Source of the DNA: Micromonospora sp. C31 | GTDB lineage: Bacteria > Actinomycetota > Actinomycetes > Mycobacteriales > Micromonosporaceae | NCBI RefSeq assembly: GCF_018070575.1 | Contig: NZ_JAGPXN010000009.1 | Span: 1-64,000 of the forward strand | DNA: 64,000 nt | Direction of reading: 5' to 3' | In this document: one piece after another, positions 8,874 through 16,376 of the stretch | Numbering within the stretch: the first letter of the stretch is position 1 | How the letters are laid out: every line of letters starts with the position of its first letter | Position numbers and translations under genes: made by a program | Notes under the pieces: model-generated | Seen by the model: only the letters and a program-made list of their open reading frames with translations | The model's database searches: none | Told to the model about the DNA's origin: nothing

Positions 8874-8907
8874 GGACGGGGGACGCCGCACGCGGCGTCC
8901 CCCGTCC
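8874..8907 (-). terminator. Terminator after the snapalysin-trypsin gene
   Basis: A perfect 16-bp inverted repeat (GGACGGGGGACGCCGC and its complement) with a minimal loop lies 11 bases past the stop of the protease gene on the minus strand. It separates that gene from the downstream membrane-protein gene. Confidence 0.85.
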
Positions 8908-8917
8908 CCCGGACGGG

Positions 8918-10126
8918 TCAGGCCGGCAGGCCGCCGACCTGGGTGTTGATCCAGGTACGGATGGACGGCAGGTCCACGTAGATGGACGGGCCGGTGGCGC
9001 AGGTGGAGTTGTTGTTGCCAGCCCGGCTGGTGGCGCCGATCAGGGCCCACGCCCCGTTGATCCGGCGCACCTGCGGGCCGCCCGAGTCGCCGTAGCAGGC
9101 GCCCGCGTTGCCGTTGGTGTTGTTGGTGCAGATCTCGTACGGGCCGTTGATGCCGAGGCACCGGCTGTCCGACACGATGGAGGTGTCCAGCTCGTGCGCG
9201 ATCGTCGGGGCGCTGCCGCAACCCCGGGGGGCGCAGGTCTGACCCCAGCCGATGATCCGGGTCGCGGTGCCGACCGCGCCGGAGGTGCTGGGGATCGGCG
9301 CGGGGGCGTAGCCGACCGAGCTGGCGAGCTGCAGCAGCTTCACGTCGACGCTGGGGTGGTTGACCGCGCGGATCACCCGGACCACGGTGCCGCCGCTGGT
9401 GCGGTTGACGCTGCCGACCCGCACCGAGGAGGGCGTGCCGCAGTGCTTGGCGGTGACCGCCCAGTTGGCCTTGATCAGCGTGCCGGTGCAGCCGGAGACG
9501 TACACCATCCACGGGTAGTTCTCACTCGCCGGCCGGCCGTTGACCACCTGCGGCGAGATGTCGTCGGTGTCGTTCCACGTGAACGTGCCGGTGGGCACCT
9601 CCGACGCGGCGAAACCGCCGGCGAAGAGCTGGTTCACCCGCGACGCCTCGGCGGCGCTCGGGTACGCGTTGCGGCAGGAGACCGGGGCGCTGCTGCCGGA
9701 CATCAGGTCGGAGCAGAGCCCGGTACGCCGGTCGGGCAGGCCGAGGATGTGGCCGATCTCGTGGGTGGCGATGCGCGTGCGGTCGTAGCCCTGGTTGACG
9801 GCGGTCCAGCCCATCCAGACCCGGCCGGAGCCGAGCCCGCTGACCTGGGCGCGCGGCCAGCCGCTGTCGACGTAGATGGTGACGTTGCCCGGCGTACGGG
9901 CGACCAGCCGGACGTTGCTGACCTGGCTGTTCCAGATGGCCGCGGCCTGGTCGAAGTTGGTGCGGAACTCGCCGGCGCGGCTCGCGTCGTAGTAGACGGT
10001 CCGGGCGGCGGACACGCCCGGGTCGGCGGCGGACGCGCTCGTGTCGGTGGCAACCTGCATTCCGGTTGCGGCCAGCACCGCCGCCAGCGCGGCGGTCGCC
10101 GCGTGCAGCAGTTGTCGTCGGAACAT
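8918..10126 (-). CDS. Secreted double protease: snapalysin-type (M7) domain fused to trypsin-like (S1) domain
   Basis: A 402-aa exported protein with two complete protease domains. The signal peptide covers about residues 1-33 (AAVLAATGMQVATDTSASA). Residues about 40-170 match Streptomyces snapalysin, a small zinc endopeptidase, with the extended ligand motif H122-E-x-x-H126-x-x-G-x-x-D132. Residues about 192-402 form a chymotrypsin-fold serine protease with His228 (TAKHC), Asp261 (SVDVKLL) and Ser348 (CYGDSGGP), plus several Cys for disulfides. All catalytic residues of both domains are present. ATG 10126 was chosen because GGGAG precedes it and the signal peptide then starts at MFRRQ; an ATG-type start 45 bases upstream is less likely. 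The metal domain could act as a pro-region or as an independent activity. Confidence 0.93.
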   Translation of the reverse strand: MFRRQLLHAATAALAAVLAATGMQVATDTSASAADPGVSAARTVYYDASRAGEFRTNFDQAAAIWNSQVSNVRLVARTPGNVTIYVDSGWPRAQVSGLGSGRVWMGWTAVNQGYDRTRIATHEIGHILGLPDRRTGLCSDLMSGSSAPVSCRNAYPSAAEASRVNQLFAGGFAASEVPTGTFTWNDTDDISPQVVNGRPASENYPWMVYVSGCTGTLIKANWAVTAKHCGTPSSVRVGSVNRTSGGTVVRVIRAVNHPSVDVKLLQLASSVGYAPAPIPSTSGAVGTATRIIGWGQTCAPRGCGSAPTIAHELDTSIVSDSRCLGINGPYEICTNNTNGNAGACYGDSGGPQVRRINGAWALIGATSRAGNNNSTCATGPSIYVDLPSIRTWINTQVGGLPA

Positions 10127-10295
10127 ACACGCACTCCCTGAGTTGTCCGGCGGCGTGCCACCGCCGGTCATCGATGTACGTGAATGCTAGAGCGAGGGTC
10201 GCCGATATGCGGCATAACGGAATCGTCATACCGGCACCTCGTCGGCCGACGGAGCGCCACCACCGCGGCGAGCGCCACGCCCAGGCGGGCCGACG

Positions 10296-11390
10296 TCAGA
10301 GGCCCGCGCAGGGGGCGTCGCCCAGCGCGCAGTCCTCGGGTGCCCGGGTGAGCGGGTCGACGTCGCGGACGGCGAAGGTGAACGTCCGGGAGCGACCGGC
10401 CGGCACGGACGGTCCGGTGAAGGTGACGACCTGCCCCTGCTGCCGCCAGTCGGCTCCGCTGACGTCGGTGAGCGTGCCGCCCTCGGCCAGGGTCACCACC
10501 ACCTTCCAGCCGTTCACCGTCGCGCCGCCGGGATTGTCGACGACCACCTCGCCGCTGTAGCCGAGCAGCCGCGTGGACACGGTCTCGTAGCGGGCGGTCA
10601 GGGCGGGCGCCGACGGCGGGACCGAACTGGGTGTACGCGACGGGGTGGCCGAGGGTGTCGCCGACGGCGTACGGCTCGGGCGGGACGGGGTCGGCGTGGC
10701 GCTGCGCGTGGGCCGGGCGGAGGGGGTCGGCGGCGGCGTACGACTCGGGGTGGCCGTGACGGTCGGCGACGGTGCCGGGCCCGGCGCGGCGACCGGCTCC
10801 GGCGCGGCGGGCAGGACCGCCCACCCCGCCGCCCCGGCGACCAGCACGACGCCGGCCACCCCCGCGACCAGCAGGGGCCAGCGGCGACGGCGGACCGGTT
10901 CCGGCTCGTCGTCGATCCCCTCGGCCCGCGGCATCTCGGCGGTCGTCCCGACCTCGCCCCGGCGCAGGTCGACCTGCCGGAAGGCCAGCCAGTCGAGGAT
11001 GGCCGGCAGCCGACCCGTCAGTGCCTGCCGGTAGGACTCCTCGCGGCCCGCGCGTTGCTCGTCGGGCCAGGCGCCGTGCTCCAGCACCTCGCGCAGCGAC
11101 AGCCGACAGCCCTCGGCGGTGGGGGCGAGGGCACAGGTCAGCCGGCTGCGCCGGCCGCCCTCGAGGCACCGCAACGCGATCAGCTCCGGCTCCCGCCGGT
11201 CGGTCACCTCCGCGTCGACGGCGGCGTCGAACCCGGGCAGGCCGGCCGTGAACAGCAGCAGCCGGTCGCGCGAGCCGGCCATCGGCTCGACCTCGGTGGA
11301 CCACCGGGCGAGCAGGGCCCGATCCGTCAATGCGTGCCACACCCGGTCGGCCGGGTGGAACAGGTCGACCTGCACGTCGATCTCGGTCAC
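10296..11390 (-). CDS. SRPBCC domain-TM-CBM2-like fusion protein
   Basis: A 364-aa protein with an unusual order. Residues 1-140 are an SRPBCC/AHSA1-like (START-type) ligand-binding domain (VDLFHPADRVWHALTD, LLARWSTEVEP), which is normally cytosolic. RRRR at 167-170 and a span at 171-193 then place the rest outside the cell. A Pro/Thr/Ser-rich linker runs from 195 to 265. Residues about 267-345 look like a cellulose-binding module of family 2 (GYSGEVVVDNPGG, Trp295, Trp315, FTFAV). It ends with two Cys (354, 361). This resembles a transmembrane sensor linking external polysaccharide to an internal hydrophobic-ligand domain, but that is inference. The ATG lies at 11390. It is downstream of rtcB on the same strand but separated by a terminator. 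Confidence 0.8.
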   Translation of the reverse strand: MTEIDVQVDLFHPADRVWHALTDRALLARWSTEVEPMAGSRDRLLLFTAGLPGFDAAVDAEVTDRREPELIALRCLEGGRRSRLTCALAPTAEGCRLSLREVLEHGAWPDEQRAGREESYRQALTGRLPAILDWLAFRQVDLRRGEVGTTAEMPRAEGIDDEPEPVRRRRWPLLVAGVAGVVLVAGAAGWAVLPAAPEPVAAPGPAPSPTVTATPSRTPPPTPSARPTRSATPTPSRPSRTPSATPSATPSRTPSSVPPSAPALTARYETVSTRLLGYSGEVVVDNPGGATVNGWKVVVTLAEGGTLTDVSGADWRQQGQVVTFTGPSVPAGRSRTFTFAVRDVDPLTRAPEDCALGDAPCAGL

Positions 11391-11483
11391 GGCGAGACTC
11401 TACGGGTATCGATCGCACGCCGGCCCGGACGGGGGGATCCCCACCGGACGCTGCCGGCACCGCGTGGGCCGCCGGGACGCGCG

Positions 11484-11512
11484 ACCGGCGCCCACCCCTG
11501 CCGGGCGCCGGT
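11484..11512 (-). terminator. Terminator of rtcB
   Basis: A perfect 10-bp stem (ACCGGCGCCC / GGGCGCCGGT) with a 9-nt loop lies 6 bases past the rtcB stop codon on the minus strand. Confidence 0.75.
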
Positions 11513-11518
11513 CGGCGT

Positions 11519-12718
11519 TCATCCCTTCACACAGACCACCTGCCTGAGGTGCGCGACCACCTCGACCAGGTCCTCCTGCTGTGCCATGACCTGGGTGATG
11601 TCCTTGTACGCGCCGGGGATCTCGTCGACCACCCCGGCGTCCTTGCGGCACTCCACGCCGGCGGTCTGCGCGGCCAGGTCGGCGGTGCTGAACGTCCGCT
11701 TCGCCTGCGCCCGCGACATCCGCCGCCCCGCCCCGTGCGACGCGGAGCAGTACGCGTCCGGGTTCCCCTTGCCCCGCACCACGTACGAGCCGGTGCCCAT
11801 CGACCCCGGGATGATGCCCAGGTCCCCCCGACCGGCCCGGATCGCCCCCTTGCGGGTGACCAGCACGTCGACGCCGTCGTAGCTCTCCTCCGCCACGTAG
11901 TTGTGGTGGCAGCTGATCGGCTCGTCGTAGCTGACCTGCGGGAACTGCTCCCGCACCACCTGGCAGAGCAGGGCGAGCATGACGGCCCGGTTGCGCCGCG
12001 CGTACTCCTGCGCCCACCACAGGTCCCGGCGGTAGGCGTCCATCTCCGGCGTGCCGGCGAGGAACACCGCGAGGTCCCGGTCGGGCAGGTCGGTGTTGTG
12101 CGGCAGCCGCCGGGCGACGGCGATGTGCCGCTCCGCCAGCTCCTTGCCGATGTTGCGGGAGCCGGAGTGCAGCATCAGCCACACCCGTCCCGCGTCGGCG
12201 CCGCCCTGCTCCAGGCAGACCTCGATGAAGTGGTTGCCGCCGCCGAGCGTGCCCAGCTGCCGTTGGGCCCGCGTCTCCAACTGCGCCACCCGCCGGTCGA
12301 GGTCGCCGAACCGGCGCCAGAAGTCGCCCCAGCCGGCCTGCTCCAGCCCACGGATCCGGCGCGGGTCGACCGGCTTCTCCCGCTGGTGGAAGCCGACCGG
12401 AATCGTCGCCTCGATCGCCGAGCGCAGTCCGGCCAGGTCGTCGGGGAGGTCGGTGGCGTTCAGCGAGGTGCGTACCGCCGACATGCCGCAGCCGATGTCG
12501 ACGCCGACGGCAGCCGGCGAGACGGCCTGCCGCATCGCGATGACCGAGCCGACCGTGGCACCCTTGCCGAAGTGCACGTCGGGCATGACCGCGACGCCCT
12601 GCACCCACGGCAGCGCGCCGATGTTGCGCAGCTGCTGGGCGGCCTGCGGCTCGATGCCGTACGGGTCGGTCCAGACCCGGACCGGCGCGCGGGTACCCGC
12701 GAGCGGGGTGTAACTCAT
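11519..12718 (-). CDS. rtcB: RtcB-type RNA ligase (3'-phosphate/5'-OH)
   Basis: A 399-aa GTP- and Mn2+-dependent ligase that joins RNA 2',3'-cyclic-phosphate or 3'-phosphate ends to 5'-OH ends, in RNA repair. Family motifs are all visible: VGVDIGCGM with the metal-binding Cys, GGGNHFIE, LHSGSRNIG, CHHNY and, near the C-terminus, GTGSYVVRGKGN and SHGAGR with the guanylylated His. ATG 12718 was chosen over the longer frame to 12793 because GAGGAGACGACG directly precedes it and MSYTPL is a normal N-terminus. No RtcA cyclase or archease is nearby. A small ORF with its own terminator lies directly upstream on the same strand. Confidence 0.95.
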   Translation of the reverse strand: MSYTPLAGTRAPVRVWTDPYGIEPQAAQQLRNIGALPWVQGVAVMPDVHFGKGATVGSVIAMRQAVSPAAVGVDIGCGMSAVRTSLNATDLPDDLAGLRSAIEATIPVGFHQREKPVDPRRIRGLEQAGWGDFWRRFGDLDRRVAQLETRAQRQLGTLGGGNHFIEVCLEQGGADAGRVWLMLHSGSRNIGKELAERHIAVARRLPHNTDLPDRDLAVFLAGTPEMDAYRRDLWWAQEYARRNRAVMLALLCQVVREQFPQVSYDEPISCHHNYVAEESYDGVDVLVTRKGAIRAGRGDLGIIPGSMGTGSYVVRGKGNPDAYCSASHGAGRRMSRAQAKRTFSTADLAAQTAGVECRKDAGVVDEIPGAYKDITQVMAQQEDLVEVVAHLRQVVCVKG

Positions 12719-12832
12719 CGTCGTCTCCTCGTGTCGTCGGCTGGTCGCGACCGTCCCGGCCGGGCGTCGCGACGGGTGGACCGGTGCCGTCACCGGGATG
12801 GCCCGGTTCGGCGAACCCGGGTCCGGGGGACG

Positions 12833-12865
12833 AAAAAGCCGCCCGGCCCCGGTGGGGTGGGCGGC
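12833..12865 (-). terminator. Rho-independent terminator with T-run, upstream of rtcB
   Basis: Read on the minus strand, GCCGCCC pairs with GGGCGGC around an inner CCCC/GGGG stem, followed at once by TTTTT. This textbook intrinsic terminator is rare in so GC-rich a genome. It lies 115 bases before the rtcB start and 18 bases after the stop of the small ORF at 12884-13015, so it ends a short separate transcript. Confidence 0.85.
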
Positions 12866-12883
12866 TGCGCGTACGCGTCGGCG

Positions 12884-13015
12884 CTAGCCGCGCCGCCACC
12901 CCTGCTGCCCGCCCTGTCCGGCGCGGCGCCGCCCGTGGACCCGTCTGCCCGTGGACAGCGGGGCACCACCGCGCGGCGTCGACCACGTGGCGTCGGTGCG
13001 GGCGCGCTGCGACAC
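12884..13015 (-). CDS. Possible 43-aa basic small protein (or leader/sRNA) upstream of rtcB
   Basis: A 43-codon reading frame opens with GTG at 13015, with AGGGGAG 8 bases upstream, and runs to TAG at 12884. The product would start MSQRARTDATWS and end in an Arg/Gly/Gln-rich basic tail (GQGGQQGWRRG). The intrinsic terminator at 12833-12865 follows directly. The strong ribosome-binding site plus terminator argue for a real short transcript between the divergent HTH operon and rtcB. I recognise no family; it could instead be a non-coding RNA. Confidence 0.4.
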   Translation of the reverse strand: MSQRARTDATWSTPRGGAPLSTGRRVHGRRRAGQGGQQGWRRG

Positions 13016-13166
13016 GGCGTACTCCCCTGGGTCGTTCGGTTGCCTTGCGCCGATGACGGTAGGCGGACCGGCGGGTGGCCGCAACGGGTATTGACGGACC
13101 GCGCGCACGAATTCGCAGCGAAAAGAACTTCCCTATCGTTCCTCGTCACGACTAAGTTAGGGGACG

Positions 13167-13622
13167 ATGAGTGAGGACATGTATTCGGTGGAGCAGGTGG
13201 CCGAGCGGCTGGGCCTGCACGTGCGCACCGTGCGCGGCTACATCCGCGCCGGCCGGCTCAGAGCCGTACGGATCGGCAAGCAGTACCGGATCGCCCGCGC
13301 CGACCTCGACGTGCTGACCGGCCGGCCGGCACCCGAGCGTCCCGTCGGCCGCGCGGCCGTGGAGGTGTCGAGCATCCTGCAGATCGACGGCGTCGACCGG
13401 GGCGCGGCCGATCGGCTGGCCACGCTCGTGCTGGCCGCGGCGAACACCAACCACCAACCCGCGCACCCGCTGCGCGTCCAGACCGTCCACGACGGGGAAC
13501 GGAACCGCATGAAGATCGTGATCCTGGGCGGCGCCTCGGCAACCGCCGACCTGCTGCGCCTGGTCGACGCCCTGCTCGACAGCGACAACGGCCTGTTCAC
13601 CGGGGAGGCCGGCGGTGCCTGA
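13167..13622 (+). CDS. Excisionase/MerR-type helix-turn-helix DNA-binding protein
   Basis: A 151-aa protein. Residues 5-52 are a winged HTH of the MerR/excisionase (helix_turn_helix_17) type: YSVEQVAERLGLHVRTVRGYIRAGRL, then VRIGKQYRI and a dimer-proximal helix. The C-terminal half (about 68-145) is an uncharacterised alpha/beta domain with a Lys-Ile-Val-Ile-Leu strand. Its stop overlaps the next start by 8 bases, so it is co-translated with the DUF4180 protein and probably regulates this pair. ATG 13167 has GGGGACG just upstream. No integrase or other prophage gene is nearby, so an excisionase role is unlikely. Confidence 0.85.
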   Translation: MSEDMYSVEQVAERLGLHVRTVRGYIRAGRLRAVRIGKQYRIARADLDVLTGRPAPERPVGRAAVEVSSILQIDGVDRGAADRLATLVLAAANTNHQPAHPLRVQTVHDGERNRMKIVILGGASATADLLRLVDALLDSDNGLFTGEAGGA

Positions 13623-14016
13623 CGTCATCCAGGAACGGGCCGGGGTGCCGGTGCTCGTCTGCGACCCGGACGGCCCGCCCGTGACCACCGAGCAGGACGC
13701 GCTGGACCTGATCGGCGCGGCCTTCCTCGGCGCCCAGTTGGTCGCCGTGCCGGCGAGCCGGCTCGACGCCTCCTTCTTCTCCCTCGGCACCCGCTTCGCC
13801 GGCGAGGTCATGCAGAAGTTCGTCAACTACCGCATCCGCCTGGTCGTCGTGGGTGACATCACCGCGCACCTCGCCGCCAGCTCGGCCCTGCGCGCCCTCG
13901 TCCACGAGTCGAACCGGTCCGGCCACGTGTGGTTCGTCCCGGACCTCGACGCCCTCGACGCCCGACTGGCGCCGGCGGCGGGGCGCGGGCCGGGCGGGGC
14001 ACCGACGCGCGGCTGA
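13615..14016 (+). CDS. DUF4180 domain protein
   Basis: A 133-aa soluble protein matching DUF4180: a DALDLIGAAFLGAQLVAVPA core, RLDASFFSLGTRFAGEVMQKFVNY and the conserved end VVGDITAHLAASSALRALVHESNR followed by HVWFVPDLDAL. The family often sits beside small HTH regulators and is thought to act with them, but its biochemistry is not known to me. The GTG start at 13615 lies inside the last codons of the HTH gene (8-base overlap). The C-terminal tail (about 118-133) is Gly/Pro/Arg-rich and unlike the rest. Confidence 0.85.
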   Translation: MPDVIQERAGVPVLVCDPDGPPVTTEQDALDLIGAAFLGAQLVAVPASRLDASFFSLGTRFAGEVMQKFVNYRIRLVVVGDITAHLAASSALRALVHESNRSGHVWFVPDLDALDARLAPAAGRGPGGAPTRG

Positions 14017-14057
14017 CGCCCGGGGTTGCCGGCCGGCAGGGCGGGTAACCGGCGCGG

Positions 14058-15248
14058 ATGAGGCCCGAGGCCGAGCCGGTGGACGTCGACGCCCCGCTGG
14101 CCGTCGACGTACCGCCCGCGCCGCACGACGCCAGCGGCGAGCGCGTGCCGACCCGCGACCTGGCCGGGCTGGCGCCGGCGGCGCGGCCGGCGCGGCGGTG
14201 GACGCCACGCCGGGTGGTCGCCACGCCGGCCGCGCTGGAGCATCCGCACGGCCGGCGGATCGCCCACCGGGTCGAGGCCCTGGGCATCGAGGTGGAGCGG
14301 CTGCGCGCCAACCGCCTCACCGGCATCCGCGGCGGCACCGAACGGGAGACGTACGCGCGGGCGAAGGCGACCATGGCGATCGTGGTCAGCCCGCCGTCGC
14401 GCCGCAGGCTGCAACCCATCGCGCCCAGCGCGGACTGGCGCTTCGACCTGGCGGAGGGCTGCCCGGCCCACTGCCAGTACTGCTACCTGGCCGGCTCGCT
14501 GTCCGGACCGCCGGTGACGCGGGTGTACGCCGACCTGGACGACATCCTCGCCGGCCTGGCCGACTACGCCGGGCGGGGCACGGTGACCAGCCGCAGCCCC
14601 GCGCGGGCCGCCGAGGGCACCACCTTCGAGGCGTCCTGCTACACCGACCCGCTGGCCCTGGAGCACCTCACCGGCAGCTGGCGACGGGCCGTGGAGCACT
14701 TCGCCGACTGGGACGCCCCGGTGCAGTTGCGCTGGACCACGAAGTACGCCGACGTCGACACGTTCGTCGGGCTGCCGCACGCGGGCCGCACCCGCGTCCG
14801 GTTCAGCGTCAACTGCCGCCCGGTCAGCGAACGGATGGAGGGCGGCACGGCGTCGGTGCCGCACCGGCTGGCGGCGCTGCGCCGACTCGCCCTCGACGGC
14901 TACCCCGTGGGGCTGACCGTCGCGCCGATCATGCCGCTGCCCGCCTGGCGGGAGCACTACGGCGAACTGCTCGACGCGGTGGCCGGCGCCGTCGCCGGGG
15001 TGCCCGGGCTCGACCTGACCGCCGAGCTGATCACCCACCGGTTCACCCCGGGCAGCAAGGAGGTGCTGCTCGGCTGGTACCCGCGCACCAGGCTGGAGAT
15101 GGACGAGTCCGCCCGCAGCCGCAAGCACGGCAGGTTCGGCGCGGTGAAGTACGTCTACCCGCGCGACACCATGGCCGAGCTGCGCACCTGGTTCGACCGC
15201 GAGCTGGCCGCCCGGCTGCCGGCCTGCCGCGTCCTCTACTGGACCTGA
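14058..15248 (+). CDS. Spore photoproduct lyase family radical-SAM protein
   Basis: A 396-aa radical S-adenosylmethionine enzyme. Cys135-x3-Cys139-x2-Cys142 (CPAHCQYC) matches the [4Fe-4S]-binding spacing of spore photoproduct lyase rather than only the generic motif; it sits after an alpha/beta N-terminal region and a DWRFDLAEG lead-in. Cys194 (FEASCYTD) is a candidate for a further catalytic Cys; I cannot confirm this by alignment. Spore photoproduct lyase reverts the 5-thyminyl-5,6-dihydrothymine lesion in germinating spores, which fits a sporulating actinomycete. The first 50 residues are low-complexity, so a start downstream of 14058 is possible. An esterase gene follows 22 bases later on the same strand. 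Confidence 0.85.
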   Translation: MRPEAEPVDVDAPLAVDVPPAPHDASGERVPTRDLAGLAPAARPARRWTPRRVVATPAALEHPHGRRIAHRVEALGIEVERLRANRLTGIRGGTERETYARAKATMAIVVSPPSRRRLQPIAPSADWRFDLAEGCPAHCQYCYLAGSLSGPPVTRVYADLDDILAGLADYAGRGTVTSRSPARAAEGTTFEASCYTDPLALEHLTGSWRRAVEHFADWDAPVQLRWTTKYADVDTFVGLPHAGRTRVRFSVNCRPVSERMEGGTASVPHRLAALRRLALDGYPVGLTVAPIMPLPAWREHYGELLDAVAGAVAGVPGLDLTAELITHRFTPGSKEVLLGWYPRTRLEMDESARSRKHGRFGAVKYVYPRDTMAELRTWFDRELAARLPACRVLYWT

Positions 15249-15270
15249 GCATCCGCTACGGTCGACGCCC

Positions 15271-16053
15271 GTGGCCCTGACGCGTGTCGACTTCCACTCC
15301 GAGGTGCTCGGTCTCAGCACGTCGATGACGGTGATCCTGCCGCAGCGCACCTCCTCGCAGATCGGCATCTCCGGCAGCGCCGGGCAGGGCGACCCGCCCG
15401 TGCTCTACCTGCTGCACGGCCTGTCCGACGACGACACGACCTGGCTGCGCCGCACCTCGATCGAGCGGTACGTGGCGCCGCTCGGCCTGGCCGTGGTGAT
15501 GCCCCAGGTCGGGCGCAGCTTCTACACCGACGAGGAGCACGGCAACCGGTACTGGACCTTCCTCACGCAGGAGCTGCCCCGGCTGTGCCACGACTTCTTC
15601 CGGCTCTCGGCGCGTCGGGAGGACACCTTCGTCGCCGGGCTGTCGATGGGCGGATACGGGGCGCTGAAGTGGGCGCTGCGCGAGCCGGGCCGGTTCGCGG
15701 CGGCGGCGAGCCTGTCCGGCGCGCTCGACGTCGCCGCCCGCCGCCACGACCCGAGCGCGCCCCTCGACGCCGCCGTCTGGCACACCGCCTTCGGCGAGCG
15801 CACCGTCGTCGGCAGCGACGACGACGTCCTCGCCCTGCTCGGCGGGGCGGCGGTCGCCGACCTGCCCGCGCTGCGCGTCGCCTGCGGAACCGGGGACTTC
15901 CTGTACGAGGACAACCTGGCCTTCGTCGCGGCGGCCCGCGAGCGGGGCGTCGCACTCAGCGTGGACTTCTCCCCCGGCGCGCACGACTGGGCGTACTGGG
16001 ACGCGAAGATCCAGGACGTGCTGGCCTGGCTGCCGCTGCGCACCGACGGCTGA
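15271..16053 (+). CDS. Alpha/beta-hydrolase esterase (esterase D / tributyrin esterase type)
   Basis: A 260-aa soluble carboxylesterase of the S-formylglutathione hydrolase/EstA superfamily. Nucleophile Ser125 is in GLSMGGYGALK, with Asp209 (CGTGDFLYEDN) and His238 (GAHDWAYWD) completing the triad; LLHGLSDDDTTW carries the oxyanion-hole region. It has no signal peptide. The GTG start gives MALTRVDFHSEVLG, matching the typical family opening, though no strong Shine-Dalgarno is visible. The physiological substrate is unknown. It lies just downstream of the lyase homologue but has no obvious functional link to it. Confidence 0.87.
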   Translation: MALTRVDFHSEVLGLSTSMTVILPQRTSSQIGISGSAGQGDPPVLYLLHGLSDDDTTWLRRTSIERYVAPLGLAVVMPQVGRSFYTDEEHGNRYWTFLTQELPRLCHDFFRLSARREDTFVAGLSMGGYGALKWALREPGRFAAAASLSGALDVAARRHDPSAPLDAAVWHTAFGERTVVGSDDDVLALLGGAAVADLPALRVACGTGDFLYEDNLAFVAAARERGVALSVDFSPGAHDWAYWDAKIQDVLAWLPLRTDG

Positions 16054-16376
16054 CCGGCCGGGCGGGAGCGCCGACGGGCTGACCGGCTCAGGCGCCGACG
16101 GTGCCGTCGATGCCCTGCGCAGCCCACTCCCCGCACCTGACGGCACATTCGCCGTCCGTGCAGAACGGCGTCGCCGCGCGGGGACGGCCTGTCCGGCCGG
16201 CCAGCAGGAGGTTGTCCTTTTTATTCCACAATGCTCCCCTACGGCGACTCGCAGACCTTCAAAGTGACGATATTCGTCGCTTCAGAACGATTATTTGACG
16301 AGATAGCCAGGATCTATAGACAGAAACGAGCGGCACTCGTAGTGTCTCACCATCTTCCGATGATCCTGGAGATGAC
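16054..16376. other. 323-bp promoter region of the dipeptidase-like operon
   Basis: No gene seen. From about 16205 onward the sequence is clearly more AT-rich than its surroundings, as expected for a promoter. It holds the Lrp-type palindrome at 16266-16278. A TTGACG (16295-16300) and a TATAGA (16315-16320) are -35/-10-like, but the 14-bp spacing is too short to assign with confidence. Confidence 0.6.
16266..16278. promoter_or_regulatory. Candidate Lrp-family operator (GACGA-TAT-TCGTC)
   Basis: A perfect 13-bp palindrome with 5-bp arms and 3-bp centre, the geometry of Lrp/AsnC sites. TATTCGTCGCT from this site recurs exactly at 26054-26064 in the control region of the lrp gene, and another perfect GACGA-N3-TCGTC lies at 26080-26092. 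It lies about 100 bases upstream of the dipeptidase-like gene, next to the probable promoter. Confidence 0.6.

Noticed and set aside
12790..13149. 119-codon minus frame overlapping the small ORF upstream of rtcB
   Set aside because: It would run through the intrinsic terminator at 12833-12865 and lacks a ribosome-binding site; the 43-codon frame ending before the terminator is better supported.
13167..13622. Prophage excisionase
   Set aside because: The HTH type is shared with many chromosomal regulators; no integrase or phage gene is nearby and its partner is DUF4180.
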